Numbered from the stretch's first letter, positions 1 to 9,752 are shown. The stretch is DNA of 64,000 nt from Anaerosalibacter bizertensis (GCF_009696605.1 NZ_VULR01000001.1:186001-250000), one strand, 5' to 3'. Notes: generated by a model from the sequence alone, not told the origin. Made by a program: numbers and translations.

Positions 1-295
1 AAGCTAAATCCCCATCTCCTTGATAGGTAAATACAAATTTATCTGGATGAACCCTTTTTATTCCCGTAGCTACTGCAGGTGCCCTTCCATGAGCTGCCTC
101 ATGCATATCGCAATTAAAATATTTATATGCTAGAACAGAACATCCTACAGGTGCAACCCCTATAGTATCATCAAGAACTCCTAACTCTTCCAAAGATTCA
201 GCAACTAATCTATGAACTATACCATGGGTACATCCTGGACAATAGTGGGTTTGTTCATCTGTTAACCCTCTAGTCTTCTCAAATACTACAGCCAT
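1..295 (-). CDS. vorA: 2-oxoacid:ferredoxin oxidoreductase, TPP-binding subunit (partial)
   Basis: This is the N-terminal 98 residues of the thiamine-pyrophosphate subunit of a 2-oxoacid:ferredoxin oxidoreductase; the rest lies beyond the left edge. The protein shows the conserved CPGCTHG motif near residue 21, a GVAPVGC stretch, the HEAAHGRAP segment and the start of the GDGD motif that binds Mg-TPP. A ribosome binding site AGGTG precedes the ATG. It overlaps the end of the upstream vorB by 17 bases, so the subunits are translationally coupled. By family the complex oxidatively decarboxylates branched-chain 2-oxo acids to acyl-CoA and reduces ferredoxin. The exact substrate (2-oxoisovalerate, pyruvate or 2-oxoglutarate) is inferred from the neighbouring ptb and buk genes. 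Confidence 0.88.
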   Translation of the reverse strand, partial: MAVVFEKTRGLTDEQTHYCPGCTHGIVHRLVAESLEELGVLDDTIGVAPVGCSVLAYKYFNCDMHEAAHGRAPAVATGIKRVHPDKFVFTYQGDGDLA

Positions 296-1355
296 TACTT
301 TTCACCTCCATAGATTCTTTTACCTTTTCAGCTATTTCATTAGGTGTAGGAACCATCCCACCCGTTCTTCCATAAAAGTAAACCGGAAATCTGCCATTTA
401 CTGCAATTTTTACGTCGTCTACCATTTGGCCAGTATTCATTTCTATAGTCAATACACCCTTGCACTTATCATTTATTTTATTGAATTCATCATATGGGAA
501 AGGCCATAAAGATATTGGTCTTATAAGTCCTACTTTATATCCTTCTTTTTCTAATTGAGAAATTGCAGTTTTAGCTATTCTAGAAGTTGTTCCATAAGCT
601 GCAACTACTATATCTGCATCTTCAATGTTGTAAGATTCAACTTTTACTTCATTTTCTTTAATAGCTTTATATTTTTTTTGAAGTCTCTCATTATGCTCTT
701 CTAACTCTTCTGCTGCTAAATAAAGAGAGTTAATAATATTAGGTTTTCTCTTTCCTTTTGTCCCTGTTGTAGCCCAATCTTTTTCTGGTAGTTCTCTCTT
801 TTTAGGCTTCTTAAATTCAACAGGCTCCATCATTTGTCCAATCATTCCATCTCCAAGAATCATTACTGGATTCCTATACTGATCTGCTATATCAAATCCT
901 TCTATTATTAAATCTACTAGTTCTTGTACATTTGCTGGAGCAAGAACTACTAATCTGTAATCTCCATTTCCCCCTCCTCTTGTTGCTTGGAAATAATCTG
1001 TTTGAGAAGGTTGAATACTTCCTAGGCCTGGACCACCTCTCATTATATTTACTATTAAACATGGTAGCTCAGCACCTGCTATATAAGAAATACCTTCTTG
1101 CTTTAATGAAATACCAGGGCTTGATGAGGAAGTCATTACTCTTGCACCTGCTCCTGCTGCTCCATATACCATATTTATAGCAGCAATTTCACTTTCTGCT
1201 TGTAAAAATACCCCGTTAATCTTAGGCATTTCTCTTGCCATATATTCAGGGAGTTCACTTTGAGGAGTTATCGGGTACCCAAAAAAGTACTTACAGCCAG
1301 CTTCAATTGCAGCAGCTCCAATAGCCTCATTTCCCTTCATGAGAATTTTAGCCAT
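279..1355 (-). CDS. vorB: 2-oxoacid:ferredoxin oxidoreductase, alpha-type subunit VorB
   Basis: A 358-residue subunit of the VorB/KorA type. The N-terminal half carries the pyrimidine-binding domain ([13 protein letters not shown], then [10 protein letters not shown]) and the central segment MRGGPGLGS with [10 protein letters not shown] typical of this family. The C-terminal domain contains [13 protein letters not shown] and [11 protein letters not shown]. It works as a heteromer with the 4Fe-4S subunit just upstream and the TPP subunit just downstream, in the cytoplasm. It starts 20 bases after the ferredoxin-like gene behind a good AAGGAGG site. The neighbouring acyl-phosphate genes favour branched-chain 2-oxo acids as substrate, which is an inference; the family alone cannot exclude 2-oxoglutarate. 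Confidence 0.9.
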   Translation of the reverse strand: MAKILMKGNEAIGAAAIEAGCKYFFGYPITPQSELPEYMAREMPKINGVFLQAESEIAAINMVYGAAGAGARVMTSSSSPGISLKQEGISYIAGAELPCLIVNIMRGGPGLGSIQPSQTDYFQATRGGGNGDYRLVVLAPANVQELVDLIIEGFDIADQYRNPVMILGDGMIGQMMEPVEFKKPKKRELPEKDWATTGTKGKRKPNIINSLYLAAEELEEHNERLQKKYKAIKENEVKVESYNIEDADIVVAAYGTTSRIAKTAISQLEKEGYKVGLIRPISLWPFPYDEFNKINDKCKGVLTIEMNTGQMVDDVKIAVNGRFPVYFYGRTGGMVPTPNEIAEKVKESMEVKSNGCSI

Positions 1356-1375
1356 GTTATAAACCCTCCTTATTT

Positions 1376-1603
1376 TTATTCAGTAATCCTTTCAACTGTA
1401 ATAACTACATCTGGACACATAGTTGCACAATTTGTACAACCAATACATTTGTCCATTTCTTTTACTGTTGCTGGATGATATCCTTTTTCATTTATTTTTT
1501 CTTTATCTAAGGATATGATTTTCATTGGACATACAGATACGCATAGTCCACATCCTTTGCAAAGGTTTTCCTGAAATGTAACCCTTCCTTTAACTTTAGG
1601 CAT
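1376..1603 (-). CDS. vorC: 2-oxoacid:ferredoxin oxidoreductase, 4Fe-4S delta subunit
   Basis: A 75-residue ferredoxin-like subunit with two classical 4Fe-4S motifs: CKGCGLCVSVCP around residues 15-26 and CIGCTNCATMCP around residues 53-64. It relays electrons from the TPP site of the oxidoreductase to ferredoxin. It is the first gene of the vorCBA set, 26 bases after the P-loop gene and 20 bases before vorB, with AGGAGGGG before the ATG. Length and cluster pattern are normal for the KorD/VorC/PorD family. Confidence 0.9.
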   Translation of the reverse strand: MPKVKGRVTFQENLCKGCGLCVSVCPMKIISLDKEKINEKGYHPATVKEMDKCIGCTNCATMCPDVVITVERITE

Positions 1604-1629
1604 ATTGACCCCTCCTTACTCATAATTAA

Positions 1630-2304
1630 TTAAAGCATCCAATCTTCCCTCATATATAAATTAATTGGGAAAATTTCTCCTTCCAAATTATTTGGAAGTT
1701 TTTCTGCTACACTTTCTAGTGCAACTATATATTTAATAGGTATTTCTAACTTTTGTGAAAGTTCTTTTGCCAATTTCTGACCTTTTAATACGTCATCTAC
1801 AGTAGTACTTTTAAGCATATGTGTATTGTTTATGATTCCTGTTACCTTTTTTCTTGAAGCACCTTCTATAGCATTTAAATACCCTATTGCCTTATCTAGA
1901 GTATTGGTTTCAGGTCTATTGGCATTTAGAACATAAAACATATCATAGCTTCCTTCTTTTAAAATATCATTATATCTTCCTAAAACCCTAGCTCCTACAG
2001 GATCTCCCCCTATATCTAGAATTGTATCATATTTTTCATTTTGTAGTGGGGCATAAGCTTCTGCAGATATAGCTGGTATATCTACTGCAGAAGCTTTTAT
2101 TGAACTTGAAATTACTTTCACATTGGATTTTTCCAACACCTTTTCTTTTTCTCTACTTCTAAAATATAAATTTACTATATCTAAATCTACAAGTGCCACT
2201 TTTTTTCCTTGCTGAGCTATTTTTAAAGCATAATTAACACTAAATTCTGTTTTACCACTACCATAATGACCAACAATAATTCTTATCCTTTTATCTCTAT
2301 ACAT
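1630..2304 (-). CDS. P-loop ATP-binding protein of the MinD/CobQ-like type
   Basis: A 224-residue soluble protein that begins with a Walker A-like GHYGSGKTE at about residues 12-20, followed by VALVDLDIVN, a deviant-Walker A/SIMIBI layout. DTILDIGGDPVGAR near residue 95 resembles the Walker B region of this class. The function is not recognised. Its location between buk and vorC, within the same tight operon (18 bases after buk), suggests a role connected with the 2-oxoacid oxidoreductase or its Fe-S or cofactor loading, but that is only guilt by association. A generic name such as ATP-binding protein is the safe call. Confidence 0.6.
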   Translation of the reverse strand: MYRDKRIRIIVGHYGSGKTEFSVNYALKIAQQGKKVALVDLDIVNLYFRSREKEKVLEKSNVKVISSSIKASAVDIPAISAEAYAPLQNEKYDTILDIGGDPVGARVLGRYNDILKEGSYDMFYVLNANRPETNTLDKAIGYLNAIEGASRKKVTGIINNTHMLKSTTVDDVLKGQKLAKELSQKLEIPIKYIVALESVAEKLPNNLEGEIFPINLYMREDWML

Positions 2305-2322
2305 ATTCCCACCTTATCCTAT

Positions 2323-3396
2323 TTAGTATTCTTTTGCTTTCTCTTCTCCTCTTAAAACCCTTAAACCACCTTCTGCTAAAGCCATTAACTCATCTTCTCC
2401 AGGATAAATATATACATTAGATATAAATTTAACCATTTCTTCTATCCATTTAGTAAACTCTTTATCATAAGCTATTCCACCTGTAAGTATTATGCCATCT
2501 ACTTCACCTTTAAGTACAGCAGCACAGCTACCTATTTCTTTAGCTATTTGATAAGCCATAGCATTGTAAACAAGTTCTGCCTCTTTATTACCTTCTTTTA
2601 TCATTTCTCCAACTTCTCTTGCATCATTAGTATTTAAATAAGATACTAGTCCACCATTTCCTTTTATTTTCTTTTTCATTTCATCTTCTGAATATTTACC
2701 TGAATAACAAAGTTTCACTAGATCCCCAACTGGAAGTCCCCCAGACCTTTCTGGTGAAAAAGGTCCTTCTCCATCAAGAGCATTATTTACATCTATAATC
2801 TTTCCTTTTCTATGAGCTCCTACAGATATACCTCCACCTAAATGTGCAACTATTAAATTTATGTCTTCATAATTTTTGTTTTTAGACTTAGAATGTCTTC
2901 TTGCAACAGCCTTTTGATTTAATGCATGTACAATACTTCTTCTCTCTATTTCAGGCATACCTGATATTCTAGCTATATCCTCCATCTCGTCTACAACTAC
3001 TGGATCTACTATATAAGCAGGTTTGTCTATCATTTTAGCTATTTCATTAGCTATTATTCCACCTAAATTCGAAGCATGTTCTCCTTGAACACCAATTTTT
3101 AAATCTTTTAACATTTTCTCATTAACTTTATAAGTACCACCTTCTATAGGATTTAACAATCCTCCTCTACCTACTATTGCATTTAGAGATTCTAATTCTA
3201 TATTATTTTTATTCAAAATCTCAAGTATTATATCTTTTCTAAATTTATATTGATCATACACTTTATCATATTTAGATAATTCTTCTGTAGAATGTCTAAG
3301 TGTTTCCTCAAATATAGCTTTTTCATCATCAAATACAGCAATCTTTGTAGATGTACTACCTGGATTTATTACTAATATCCTATACTTCTCTTCCAT
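2323..3396 (-). CDS. buk: Butyrate/branched-chain acyl kinase (copy 1)
   Basis: A 357-residue acyl kinase of the ASKHA fold. The N-terminal phosphate-1 loop reads INPGSTSTK (about residues 10-18), the central region [13 protein letters not shown] binds phosphate, and [12 protein letters not shown] and ILTGGIAYD complete the family signature. It converts acyl phosphate and ADP to a carboxylic acid and ATP. Length matches butyrate kinases. It follows ptb by 32 bases and is preceded by GGAGACTTAAA before the ATG. A second copy lies on the other side of ptb. Given the vor genes downstream, isobutyryl, isovaleryl or 2-methylbutyryl phosphate are likely substrates as well as butyryl phosphate; this is inferred. 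Confidence 0.93.
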   Translation of the reverse strand: MEEKYRILVINPGSTSTKIAVFDDEKAIFEETLRHSTEELSKYDKVYDQYKFRKDIILEILNKNNIELESLNAIVGRGGLLNPIEGGTYKVNEKMLKDLKIGVQGEHASNLGGIIANEIAKMIDKPAYIVDPVVVDEMEDIARISGMPEIERRSIVHALNQKAVARRHSKSKNKNYEDINLIVAHLGGGISVGAHRKGKIIDVNNALDGEGPFSPERSGGLPVGDLVKLCYSGKYSEDEMKKKIKGNGGLVSYLNTNDAREVGEMIKEGNKEAELVYNAMAYQIAKEIGSCAAVLKGEVDGIILTGGIAYDKEFTKWIEEMVKFISNVYIYPGEDELMALAEGGLRVLRGEEKAKEY

Positions 3397-3428
3397 TTTA
3401 AGTCTCCTCTCTAATTTTTGTCTGTTTT

Positions 3429-4352
3429 TTAGAGGCCATAAGTATGACCTGACTTAGATGCCATAAGTACGCCTAATACAATAGAACGTAGCTTAGCTTC
3501 TGCTGTATCAGCTCTAGAAGTTAATACTATTGGAGCTGATGTTCCAACTATTAACCCTGCACTTTCAGCTTTTGCAAAGAAAGTTAAAGATTTATAAAGC
3601 ACATTACCTGTTTCTATATTAGGCACAATTAATACATCGGCATCTCCTGCAACAGGTCCATCTATACCTTTATGTTTTGCTGCTTCTTTAGATATAGCAT
3701 TATCTAAGGCTAATGGCCCCTCAATAATACAACCTGTAATATCACCTCTTTTATTCATATCTTCTAATTCTCTTGCATGAATTGTAGCTTCCATATTTGG
3801 GGTAACCTTTTCCCTTGCACAGATTACAGCTACTTTTGGTTTTTCCATTTCTAGACTATGAGCAAAAGACACTGCGTTTTCAATTATTTGTCTCTTCTGA
3901 TTTAAATCCGGATGGATATTCATAGCTGCATCTGTAACAATAATCAACTTTTCATATGTAGAGACACTAAACACAGCTAAATGGCTTATTAAATTTCCTG
4001 TTCTAAGGCCTATTTCCTTATCTAGTACTTGCTTCATTATAACTGCAGTATCTATTAAACCTTTCATCAAAACATGGGCTTTTTTTGAACTAACTAAACT
4101 TACAGCTTTTCTACAAGCTTCAACTGTATCCTTTTCATCTATAATTTCAAATTGAGAAAGATCCATTTTTATATCTTTTGCTATCTTTTCAATTTTATTT
4201 TTATCTCCAACAAGAATAGAATCTGCAACACCTAGATCTTTAGCTGCTTTTACAGAAGTAAGTACCTCTCTATCTTCAGCAACTGCTACAGCAATTTTTT
4301 TTGGTTCCCTCTCCTTAGCCAAATCTAATAACTCCTGGAAATTCTTAACCAT
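3429..4352 (-). CDS. ptb: Phosphate butyryltransferase family enzyme
   Basis: A 307-residue member of the Pta/Ptb family that exchanges CoA for phosphate on short-chain acyl-CoA, giving the acyl phosphate used by the flanking kinases. Seen: the N-terminal [11 protein letters not shown], the central [25 protein letters not shown], and the C-terminal [14 protein letters not shown] typical of the family. Its ATG shares one base with the TAA stop of the upstream kinase (TAATG), a sign of coupled translation. Length fits phosphotransbutyrylase rather than the longer two-domain phosphotransacetylase. Substrate range is inferred from context. Confidence 0.92.
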   Translation of the reverse strand: MVKNFQELLDLAKEREPKKIAVAVAEDREVLTSVKAAKDLGVADSILVGDKNKIEKIAKDIKMDLSQFEIIDEKDTVEACRKAVSLVSSKKAHVLMKGLIDTAVIMKQVLDKEIGLRTGNLISHLAVFSVSTYEKLIIVTDAAMNIHPDLNQKRQIIENAVSFAHSLEMEKPKVAVICAREKVTPNMEATIHARELEDMNKRGDITGCIIEGPLALDNAISKEAAKHKGIDGPVAGDADVLIVPNIETGNVLYKSLTFFAKAESAGLIVGTSAPIVLTSRADTAEAKLRSIVLGVLMASKSGHTYGL

Positions 4353-5437
4353 TATAAATCCACCTCATTTTCATATATTTTTTCTTTTTCCTCCTTATTA
4401 AGCACTCTAAGTACCCCTTTATTTAAGGCATCCATTTCATCTTCTCCAGGATATATTACTACATCTGCAATAAATTCTACCATTCCAATTATAAAATCTG
4501 TTAAATACTTTGAATAAGCTAGTCCACCTGTTAAAATTATATTGTCCACATTTCCCTCCAAAACTGTTGCTACAGATCCAATTTCTTTGCCTATTTGATA
4601 TGCCATAGCGCTATAAATAAGGTCTGCTTTTTTATTGCCTTGGGCTATCATTGCCTCTATTTCTCTAGCATCCATAGTCCCCAAATAACCTGACAATCCA
4701 CCTTTTCCTTTTAATTTTATTTTCATTTCTTCATGAGTATATTTTCCTGAATAGCAAAGTTTCACTATATCCCCAACTGGAAGGCTTCCTGTCCTATCAG
4801 GAGAAAAAGGTCCCATTTCACTAGCATTATTAACATCTATCATTTTTCCTTTTTTAACAGGAGCTATAGATATACCCCCTCCTAAATGGGCAACTATTAA
4901 ATTTAATTCACTTAAATCTTTATTTAATTCTTTTGCTCTTCGATAGGAAACTGCTTTAATATTTAATGCATGGATTAGTGACCTTCTTTTTATTTCTTTA
5001 AGACCTGAAATCCTAGCTATATCCTCAAATTCATCTACAGCTACTGGATCCACTATATAAGATTTGATTCCTTCTTTGTCTGCAATACCTTTTGCTAATA
5101 TGCCACCTAGATTTGAAGCATGTTCACCTTGAATACCAATTTTTAAATCCTCTATCATTTTTTCTGTTACAATATAAGTGCCTCCTGGTATAGACCTTAG
5201 AAGCCCTCCTCTACCAACTACTGCAACTAAAGAAGAAGTGGAGATTTCTTCCTTAGCTAACCAGTCATAAATTAATTTCAACCTATAATCATATTGCTCA
5301 TATACTCTTTCATATTTTTCTAGGTCTTTCAGTTGGTGCGTAATTTTATTGGATTTAATCTCTTTCTCAGCTTCATATATTGCTACCTTGGTAGATGTAG
5401 AGCCTGGGTTAATGACTAATACATACTTTCTAGTCAT
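4352..5437 (-). CDS. buk: Butyrate/branched-chain acyl kinase (copy 2)
   Basis: A second acyl kinase of 361 residues, clearly paralogous to the copy at 2323 (same INPGSTSTK loop, [21 protein letters not shown] and ILTGGLAYS motifs) but diverged through the N-terminal third. It makes a carboxylate and ATP from acyl phosphate. It sits 4 bases after ybbR and overlaps the ptb start by one base, so it leads the kinase-ptb-kinase set. AAAAGGAGTGAAGGC precedes the ATG. Two kinases around one ptb suggests different acyl specificities, for example straight versus branched; this is inferred. Confidence 0.92.
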   Translation of the reverse strand: MTRKYVLVINPGSTSTKVAIYEAEKEIKSNKITHQLKDLEKYERVYEQYDYRLKLIYDWLAKEEISTSSLVAVVGRGGLLRSIPGGTYIVTEKMIEDLKIGIQGEHASNLGGILAKGIADKEGIKSYIVDPVAVDEFEDIARISGLKEIKRRSLIHALNIKAVSYRRAKELNKDLSELNLIVAHLGGGISIAPVKKGKMIDVNNASEMGPFSPDRTGSLPVGDIVKLCYSGKYTHEEMKIKLKGKGGLSGYLGTMDAREIEAMIAQGNKKADLIYSAMAYQIGKEIGSVATVLEGNVDNIILTGGLAYSKYLTDFIIGMVEFIADVVIYPGEDEMDALNKGVLRVLNKEEKEKIYENEVDL

Positions 5438-5441
5438 GCCT

Positions 5442-6722
5442 TCACTCCTTTTCTTCCCTTTTTAATGAAACTTTTACTTTAGCAGGAATAATATCTGATA
5501 CTTTTATTTCTCTAATATCTTTTATGATTAATTTTACTTCATGAACTCCCTCATCTAATCCCTTTAAATCAATTTCTGGCGATAAAACTTCTTTTCCTGT
5601 TGAATTTAAATGATCTTTGGGACCATTTAGAACAACTGTTATACTATTAGTAGAATTACTTGTATCAATGACTAGTTCATCTCCTAAATTTCTAACATTT
5701 ATTTCAGAAAAACTATAGTCAAATTTTTTATTTATGTTTTCACTAACATTTCCATTTTCTACATCAGAATCTTCAACATCTTTTCCATTTTCAATACTAT
5801 TCGATTTTAAACTTACAACTATCTTTTGATTTGGATCAACTAATTCTATACCTTCAGGTAACAATAATTCAGTCTCTACGGACCCACTTCCTACAAGTTT
5901 ATATACACTAATCGGTTTTGTTTTTATAGATGATAAACTGTTTAAAATAGCATCATTACCCTTTACATCCACAGCCTTAGGCGAAACAGTCAATGTAGGA
6001 TTTTCATATTCAGTTGGAATACTTCCATCTAATTGAATATCAATAGGAATTTTCCTGCTCCTATACATAGGAATAAAGACATCCACAACATTAGGCTCTT
6101 TCTCCACCCTTCCTACATCATTTCCATCATCATCTAAAAGCTTAATAGGTACTGTAGCATTTATATCCTTAGTTTTACCTGTTATATCCACTACAGCCAC
6201 AACTTCCCTGACTGAATTTACCCAACTTTTAGGTCCTTTTAATATTACAGATTGAGGTTTTATTTCTCCATCTCCTAAACTATACCCTGGTTCAAGTTTA
6301 CCTATAGTTTTTAACACAACTGGCTTTTCTTTAGATACAATCCTCTCGAATCTAAAAGAAATCTCTTTTGGGGTATAATCAACAATATCAACTTTACTTG
6401 GTACATCTATATATATAGGTACTTTCTTAGTACCCTCAGAATATCCACTTAAATCTACTTTTGCTATTATATCAGTATCTCTAAGTTTTAAAACTTCACT
6501 TCTCCTACCTTCAACCTTTACATTTATTTTTACCTCTTTTGGAGACATGAGTTCAATGCCTGAACGTTCTAAATCTTCCATATTAGAAAATACAACATCA
6601 ATATTTCTAAATTCCTTAGTTATTTTAGGATTAACTTCGCTCATTACATAGCTCCATAATATAATAGCAATTACTAGAGAAAAGATTTTTATAGTGAGAT
6701 TACTTTTCTTCTCCTTGCTCAT
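5442..6722 (-). CDS. ybbR: YbbR-domain protein, partner of CdaA
   Basis: A 426-residue membrane-anchored protein. A single N-terminal transmembrane helix (about residues 11-28, IKIFSLVIAIILWSYVMSE) is followed by several YbbR repeats with the recurring pattern of short beta strands and segments such as VILKGPKSWVNSV and TVVLNGPKDHLNST. Members of this family are extracytoplasmic regulators of the c-di-AMP cyclase CdaA (called CdaR). It overlaps cdaA by 23 bases and has GGAGG seven bases before the ATG. A low-complexity segment rich in Ser, Val, Asp and Asn near residues 310-330 separates two repeats. The usual next gene, glmM, is absent; an acyl kinase follows instead. Confidence 0.88.
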   Translation of the reverse strand: MSKEKKSNLTIKIFSLVIAIILWSYVMSEVNPKITKEFRNIDVVFSNMEDLERSGIELMSPKEVKINVKVEGRRSEVLKLRDTDIIAKVDLSGYSEGTKKVPIYIDVPSKVDIVDYTPKEISFRFERIVSKEKPVVLKTIGKLEPGYSLGDGEIKPQSVILKGPKSWVNSVREVVAVVDITGKTKDINATVPIKLLDDDGNDVGRVEKEPNVVDVFIPMYRSRKIPIDIQLDGSIPTEYENPTLTVSPKAVDVKGNDAILNSLSSIKTKPISVYKLVGSGSVETELLLPEGIELVDPNQKIVVSLKSNSIENGKDVEDSDVENGNVSENINKKFDYSFSEINVRNLGDELVIDTSNSTNSITVVLNGPKDHLNSTGKEVLSPEIDLKGLDEGVHEVKLIIKDIREIKVSDIIPAKVKVSLKREEKE

Positions 6723-7536
6723 CTTTACGCCTCCACTTTACAAAAAAACTTTGTCGTTGAATTTTGGGTTTATACATATCAATAAGTATTTGTTTCAATG
6801 TTTTTGTATCCAAATACCTTGCTAGACTTCCATTTTCCGCTATTGATATTGCGCCTGTTTCTTCTGAAACTACAATAGCTAAACAATCTGACTTTTCTGA
6901 TATACCTAGCGCTGCTCTATGTCTGGTACCTAATTCTTTACTTAAAGATGTGTTATCTGTTAAAGGTAAAAAACAACCTGCTGCTTTGACAATATCCTCT
7001 TTTATTACTACTGCACCATCATGAAGAGGAGTATTAGGTATAAAAACATTTATAAGTAGACCACTTGAAATTTTACCATCTATTCTAGTTCCAGTTTCTA
7101 CAACTTCACTTAGGCCAGTTTCTCTCTCCATAACTATCAATGCTCCAATTTTTTGTCTCGACAGCGAAGCTACTGCGTCCACTATTTCATCCACTACTTC
7201 ATTTAAGCTCTCATCTTTTATTTCTGCAAAAGATTTAGTAAAAAATCTGCTTCTACCAATGTATTCTAATCCTCTTCTTAATTCAGGTTGAAAAACAATA
7301 AGAATAGCTAAAACTCCAACAGTCATAGTTTTTTCCAATATCCAATACACAGTAAATAACTCTAACCACTCACTTATCTTAGTAGCGACAAATAAAACTA
7401 TAATTCCTTTAGTAAGTTGCTCTGCTCGTGTTTCCCTTATAAGCATAAATAATTTATAAAAAGCAAAGGCTACTATAAGTATGTCTATAATATCCCTAAT
7501 TCTTACATTTAGAAAAAGTTCTTTTAAATATTGCAA
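6700..7536 (-). CDS. cdaA: Diadenylate cyclase CdaA (c-di-AMP synthase)
   Basis: A membrane diadenylate cyclase that joins two ATP into cyclic di-AMP, a second messenger for potassium, turgor and wall control. Three hydrophobic helices occupy the first 90 or so residues, followed by a DAC domain with the catalytic DGA (in LHDGAVVI) and RHR (in GTRHRAALG) motifs. The reading frame is open to a GTG at 7548, but that codon overlaps the ribosome binding site AAGGGTG; the TTG at 7536, nine bases after it, is the better start and gives 278 residues, the normal length. Cotranscribed with ybbR, which it overlaps. Confidence 0.9.
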   Translation of the reverse strand: MQYLKELFLNVRIRDIIDILIVAFAFYKLFMLIRETRAEQLTKGIIVLFVATKISEWLELFTVYWILEKTMTVGVLAILIVFQPELRRGLEYIGRSRFFTKSFAEIKDESLNEVVDEIVDAVASLSRQKIGALIVMERETGLSEVVETGTRIDGKISSGLLINVFIPNTPLHDGAVVIKEDIVKAAGCFLPLTDNTSLSKELGTRHRAALGISEKSDCLAIVVSEETGAISIAENGSLARYLDTKTLKQILIDMYKPKIQRQSFFVKWRRKDEQGEEK

Positions 7537-7692
7537 GGTTTCACACACCCTTATATACTATATTCACATAATATTCTATAATTCTATTATATAATAAATT
7601 ATTGTAAATTTAAATCTATATCAATAAAAAGACTTATTAATAACAAAAGTTAACAAATAAATTACTTTTTGTTAATAAAAATAAGCCAGAAA

Positions 7693-8871
7693 TTATTGCT
7701 GCTGGCCCATTTTATTCATAGTATTTTTATAAGATTCTTTCATTTTAAGTAAGGTTTCTTGATTAAATACTTCTGTATCTATAAAATCTTCAACTGGAAG
7801 TATTTCATATTTAGGCTTCCCACTTTCAATATACTTATTTACCCAGGTAGGAATATATTCCACATTCTTTATAATAGTTTTGTTATTAGAAAAATCTTTT
7901 TCTACTTCTATATTTACCATAACTCCATCTTCTGTATATTTATTATTTATACTTTCTCTTCTCTGATTCGACAGGAAATTTCCCAGGGAATAAATTATAA
8001 ACTTATCTTCTCCATTAGATTGTATTATTTCAGACTTTTGAATCACATGAGGATGACTCCCAAATACTATATCTACTCCCCACTCTGTCATTTTTTTCCC
8101 TAATTCTATTTGTTCTTCATTAGGTTCCATTTCATATTCATTTCCCCAATGAATAAACATAATAACTAGATCTGCTCCTTTTTCTTTTATTTTATATATA
8201 TCATTTTTTATTTTATCTTCATCTATTATATTTACCATATACTTTAATTCTTCATCTGTCAAAGTATGTTCCATACCATTACATCCATAGGTATAGGATA
8301 GTATTCCAATATCTATATCATTTACTTTTTCAATAAGTATATGCTGCTCTGGTTCCTTATATGTGCCAACATTTTTAAGGTCATATTTTTTTATTGTATC
8401 TATAGTTTTTAAAAGCCCATCTTTTCCTTGATCTAAAGTATGGTTATTTGCTGTAGACAGTATATCAAATCCTGAATCTTTTAATGCTTCTATAGACTCT
8501 TCTGGAGAGTTGAAATTTGGATATCCTTGAAACCCTCTTTCTTCACCTGCAGTAGTAGTTTCAAAATTTGCTAAAGCCAAGTCTGCAGAATCTACATATT
8601 TTTTTATATATTTAAAATTTTCTTTGAAATCATAAGTACCTGTTGTTTCATCATAAGCTCCTCTAATCTGAGGTGAATGAAACATTACATCTCCTGCTGC
8701 CAATATAGTAGCAGTAGCATTTGGTTTAGTTTCTACTAACTTAGATTTAGTAGATTCATTAACATCTTCAGAGTCTTTAGGCTTGGCTTTTAATTTAACA
8801 CAAGATGTTAATAAAATGGAAGTACAAATTAAAGTTGTAAAAAATATGATTCTGAGGGTCTTCTTTTCCAT
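7693..8871 (-). CDS. CapA-family lipoprotein (metallophosphatase fold)
   Basis: A 392-residue protein with a lipoprotein signal peptide: positively charged start, hydrophobic core, and lipobox LTSC with the modified cysteine at residue 24. After a linker rich in Lys, Glu and Ser, the PGA_cap/CapA domain runs from about residue 54: AAGDVMFH, FETTTAGEE, STANNHTLDQG, IHWGNEYE and GSHPHVIQ. These are metal-binding signatures of the calcineurin-like CapA fold. It is therefore anchored outside the membrane. Family members take part in poly-gamma-glutamate or capsule synthesis, but no capB or capC is nearby, so the substrate is open. It stands alone, between cdaA and a prsW-like gene. Confidence 0.82.
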   Translation of the reverse strand: MEKKTLRIIFFTTLICTSILLTSCVKLKAKPKDSEDVNESTKSKLVETKPNATATILAAGDVMFHSPQIRGAYDETTGTYDFKENFKYIKKYVDSADLALANFETTTAGEERGFQGYPNFNSPEESIEALKDSGFDILSTANNHTLDQGKDGLLKTIDTIKKYDLKNVGTYKEPEQHILIEKVNDIDIGILSYTYGCNGMEHTLTDEELKYMVNIIDEDKIKNDIYKIKEKGADLVIMFIHWGNEYEMEPNEEQIELGKKMTEWGVDIVFGSHPHVIQKSEIIQSNGEDKFIIYSLGNFLSNQRRESINNKYTEDGVMVNIEVEKDFSNNKTIIKNVEYIPTWVNKYIESGKPKYEILPVEDFIDTEVFNQETLLKMKESYKNTMNKMGQQQ

Positions 8872-8939
8872 GTTCTCTCTCCTTTTTTATATGGGATAAC
8901 TATATATTACTTCTATATAATAATTTTTTCAATGATTTT

Positions 8940-9647
8940 TTACTTTCTTTTCTCCCTAGTTCCTATAAATCTTGATCTAGAATCATATAAGTATTTACTT
9001 AATTTCCTCTCATTTAACCACCATAAATATATTACATATGGAACAAATATAATTGTTAACTGTGGTATATTGGCCATTAGTATAAAGTCAAATATTCCAT
9101 GAAATATTATTGGCATATATAGTGAACGTCTATAAGCTCTTCTTTTTCTTTCCTCTATAGTACTAAATTTAGCTAAAGATAAATAATATCCCATTGTAAC
9201 TGCGAATACTCCATGAGCTGGAACAGATAGTATACCTCTATAAAGGCCAATATAAGGGTTATTGCTGTATCTATATACTACATATATAACATTTTCTATT
9301 GTAGCAAATCCCATAGAGGCAAATACAGCATAAACTATACCATCTAATTTCTCATTAAAATACTTTGATTTATAAGCAACTTTTAAAACAACCAATCTTT
9401 TAAAATATTCCTCTGTAAATCCTGCTACTATAAAAGCTGTATAAAAAGCTCCAAGTATACCAGGAAAAACGTTAAATACACTTAATAATTCTTCTACAAA
9501 TATAGTAGGTATTACAGACAATGCTCCAAGAATATAAGTAATTAATAACAATTTTAGTGGTTCTCTATCGTATCTATCACTTAAATAAAGACCTACTGTT
9601 ATAACTAATGCTGGTGTTATTGCAATTATAAATAATCTAGTTGACAA
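8940..9647 (-). CDS. PrsW-type intramembrane metalloprotease
   Basis: A 235-residue polytopic membrane protein with seven or so hydrophobic helices. FTEEYFKRLVVL near residue 77 carries the EExxxKR-type motif, and later histidines in VPAHGVFAV and FHGIFDFIL match the CPBP/PrsW glutamic-type protease layout. In Bacillus PrsW performs site-1 cleavage of the anti-sigma factor RsiW. The start is a TTG six bases after GGGGGTG; no ATG fits. It is monocistronic. No anti-sigma factor gene is adjacent, so the target is unknown. Confidence 0.78.
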   Translation of the reverse strand: MSTRLFIIAITPALVITVGLYLSDRYDREPLKLLLITYILGALSVIPTIFVEELLSVFNVFPGILGAFYTAFIVAGFTEEYFKRLVVLKVAYKSKYFNEKLDGIVYAVFASMGFATIENVIYVVYRYSNNPYIGLYRGILSVPAHGVFAVTMGYYLSLAKFSTIEERKRRAYRRSLYMPIIFHGIFDFILMANIPQLTIIFVPYVIYLWWLNERKLSKYLYDSRSRFIGTREKRK

Positions 9648-9752
9648 AATAGCACCCCCAAATTATTTTAATTTATTCTATACATTAATATTATTATTGC
9701 CTATGTTTCTGATTTTATAGCCTTTATAATAGGTATTAAATAGGTATTAAAT

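Noticed and set aside
932-1180. Plus-strand Leu-rich frame in vorB
   Set aside because: Antisense shadow; the vorB frame shows clear family motifs.
7630-7680. Inverted repeat TTAACAAA near the capA end
   Set aside because: Weak stem with a long AT-rich loop; not convincing as a terminator.
9730-9750. Direct repeat TAGGTATTAAA twice
   Set aside because: Only two 11-base copies in AT-rich DNA next to a terminator; no function suggested.
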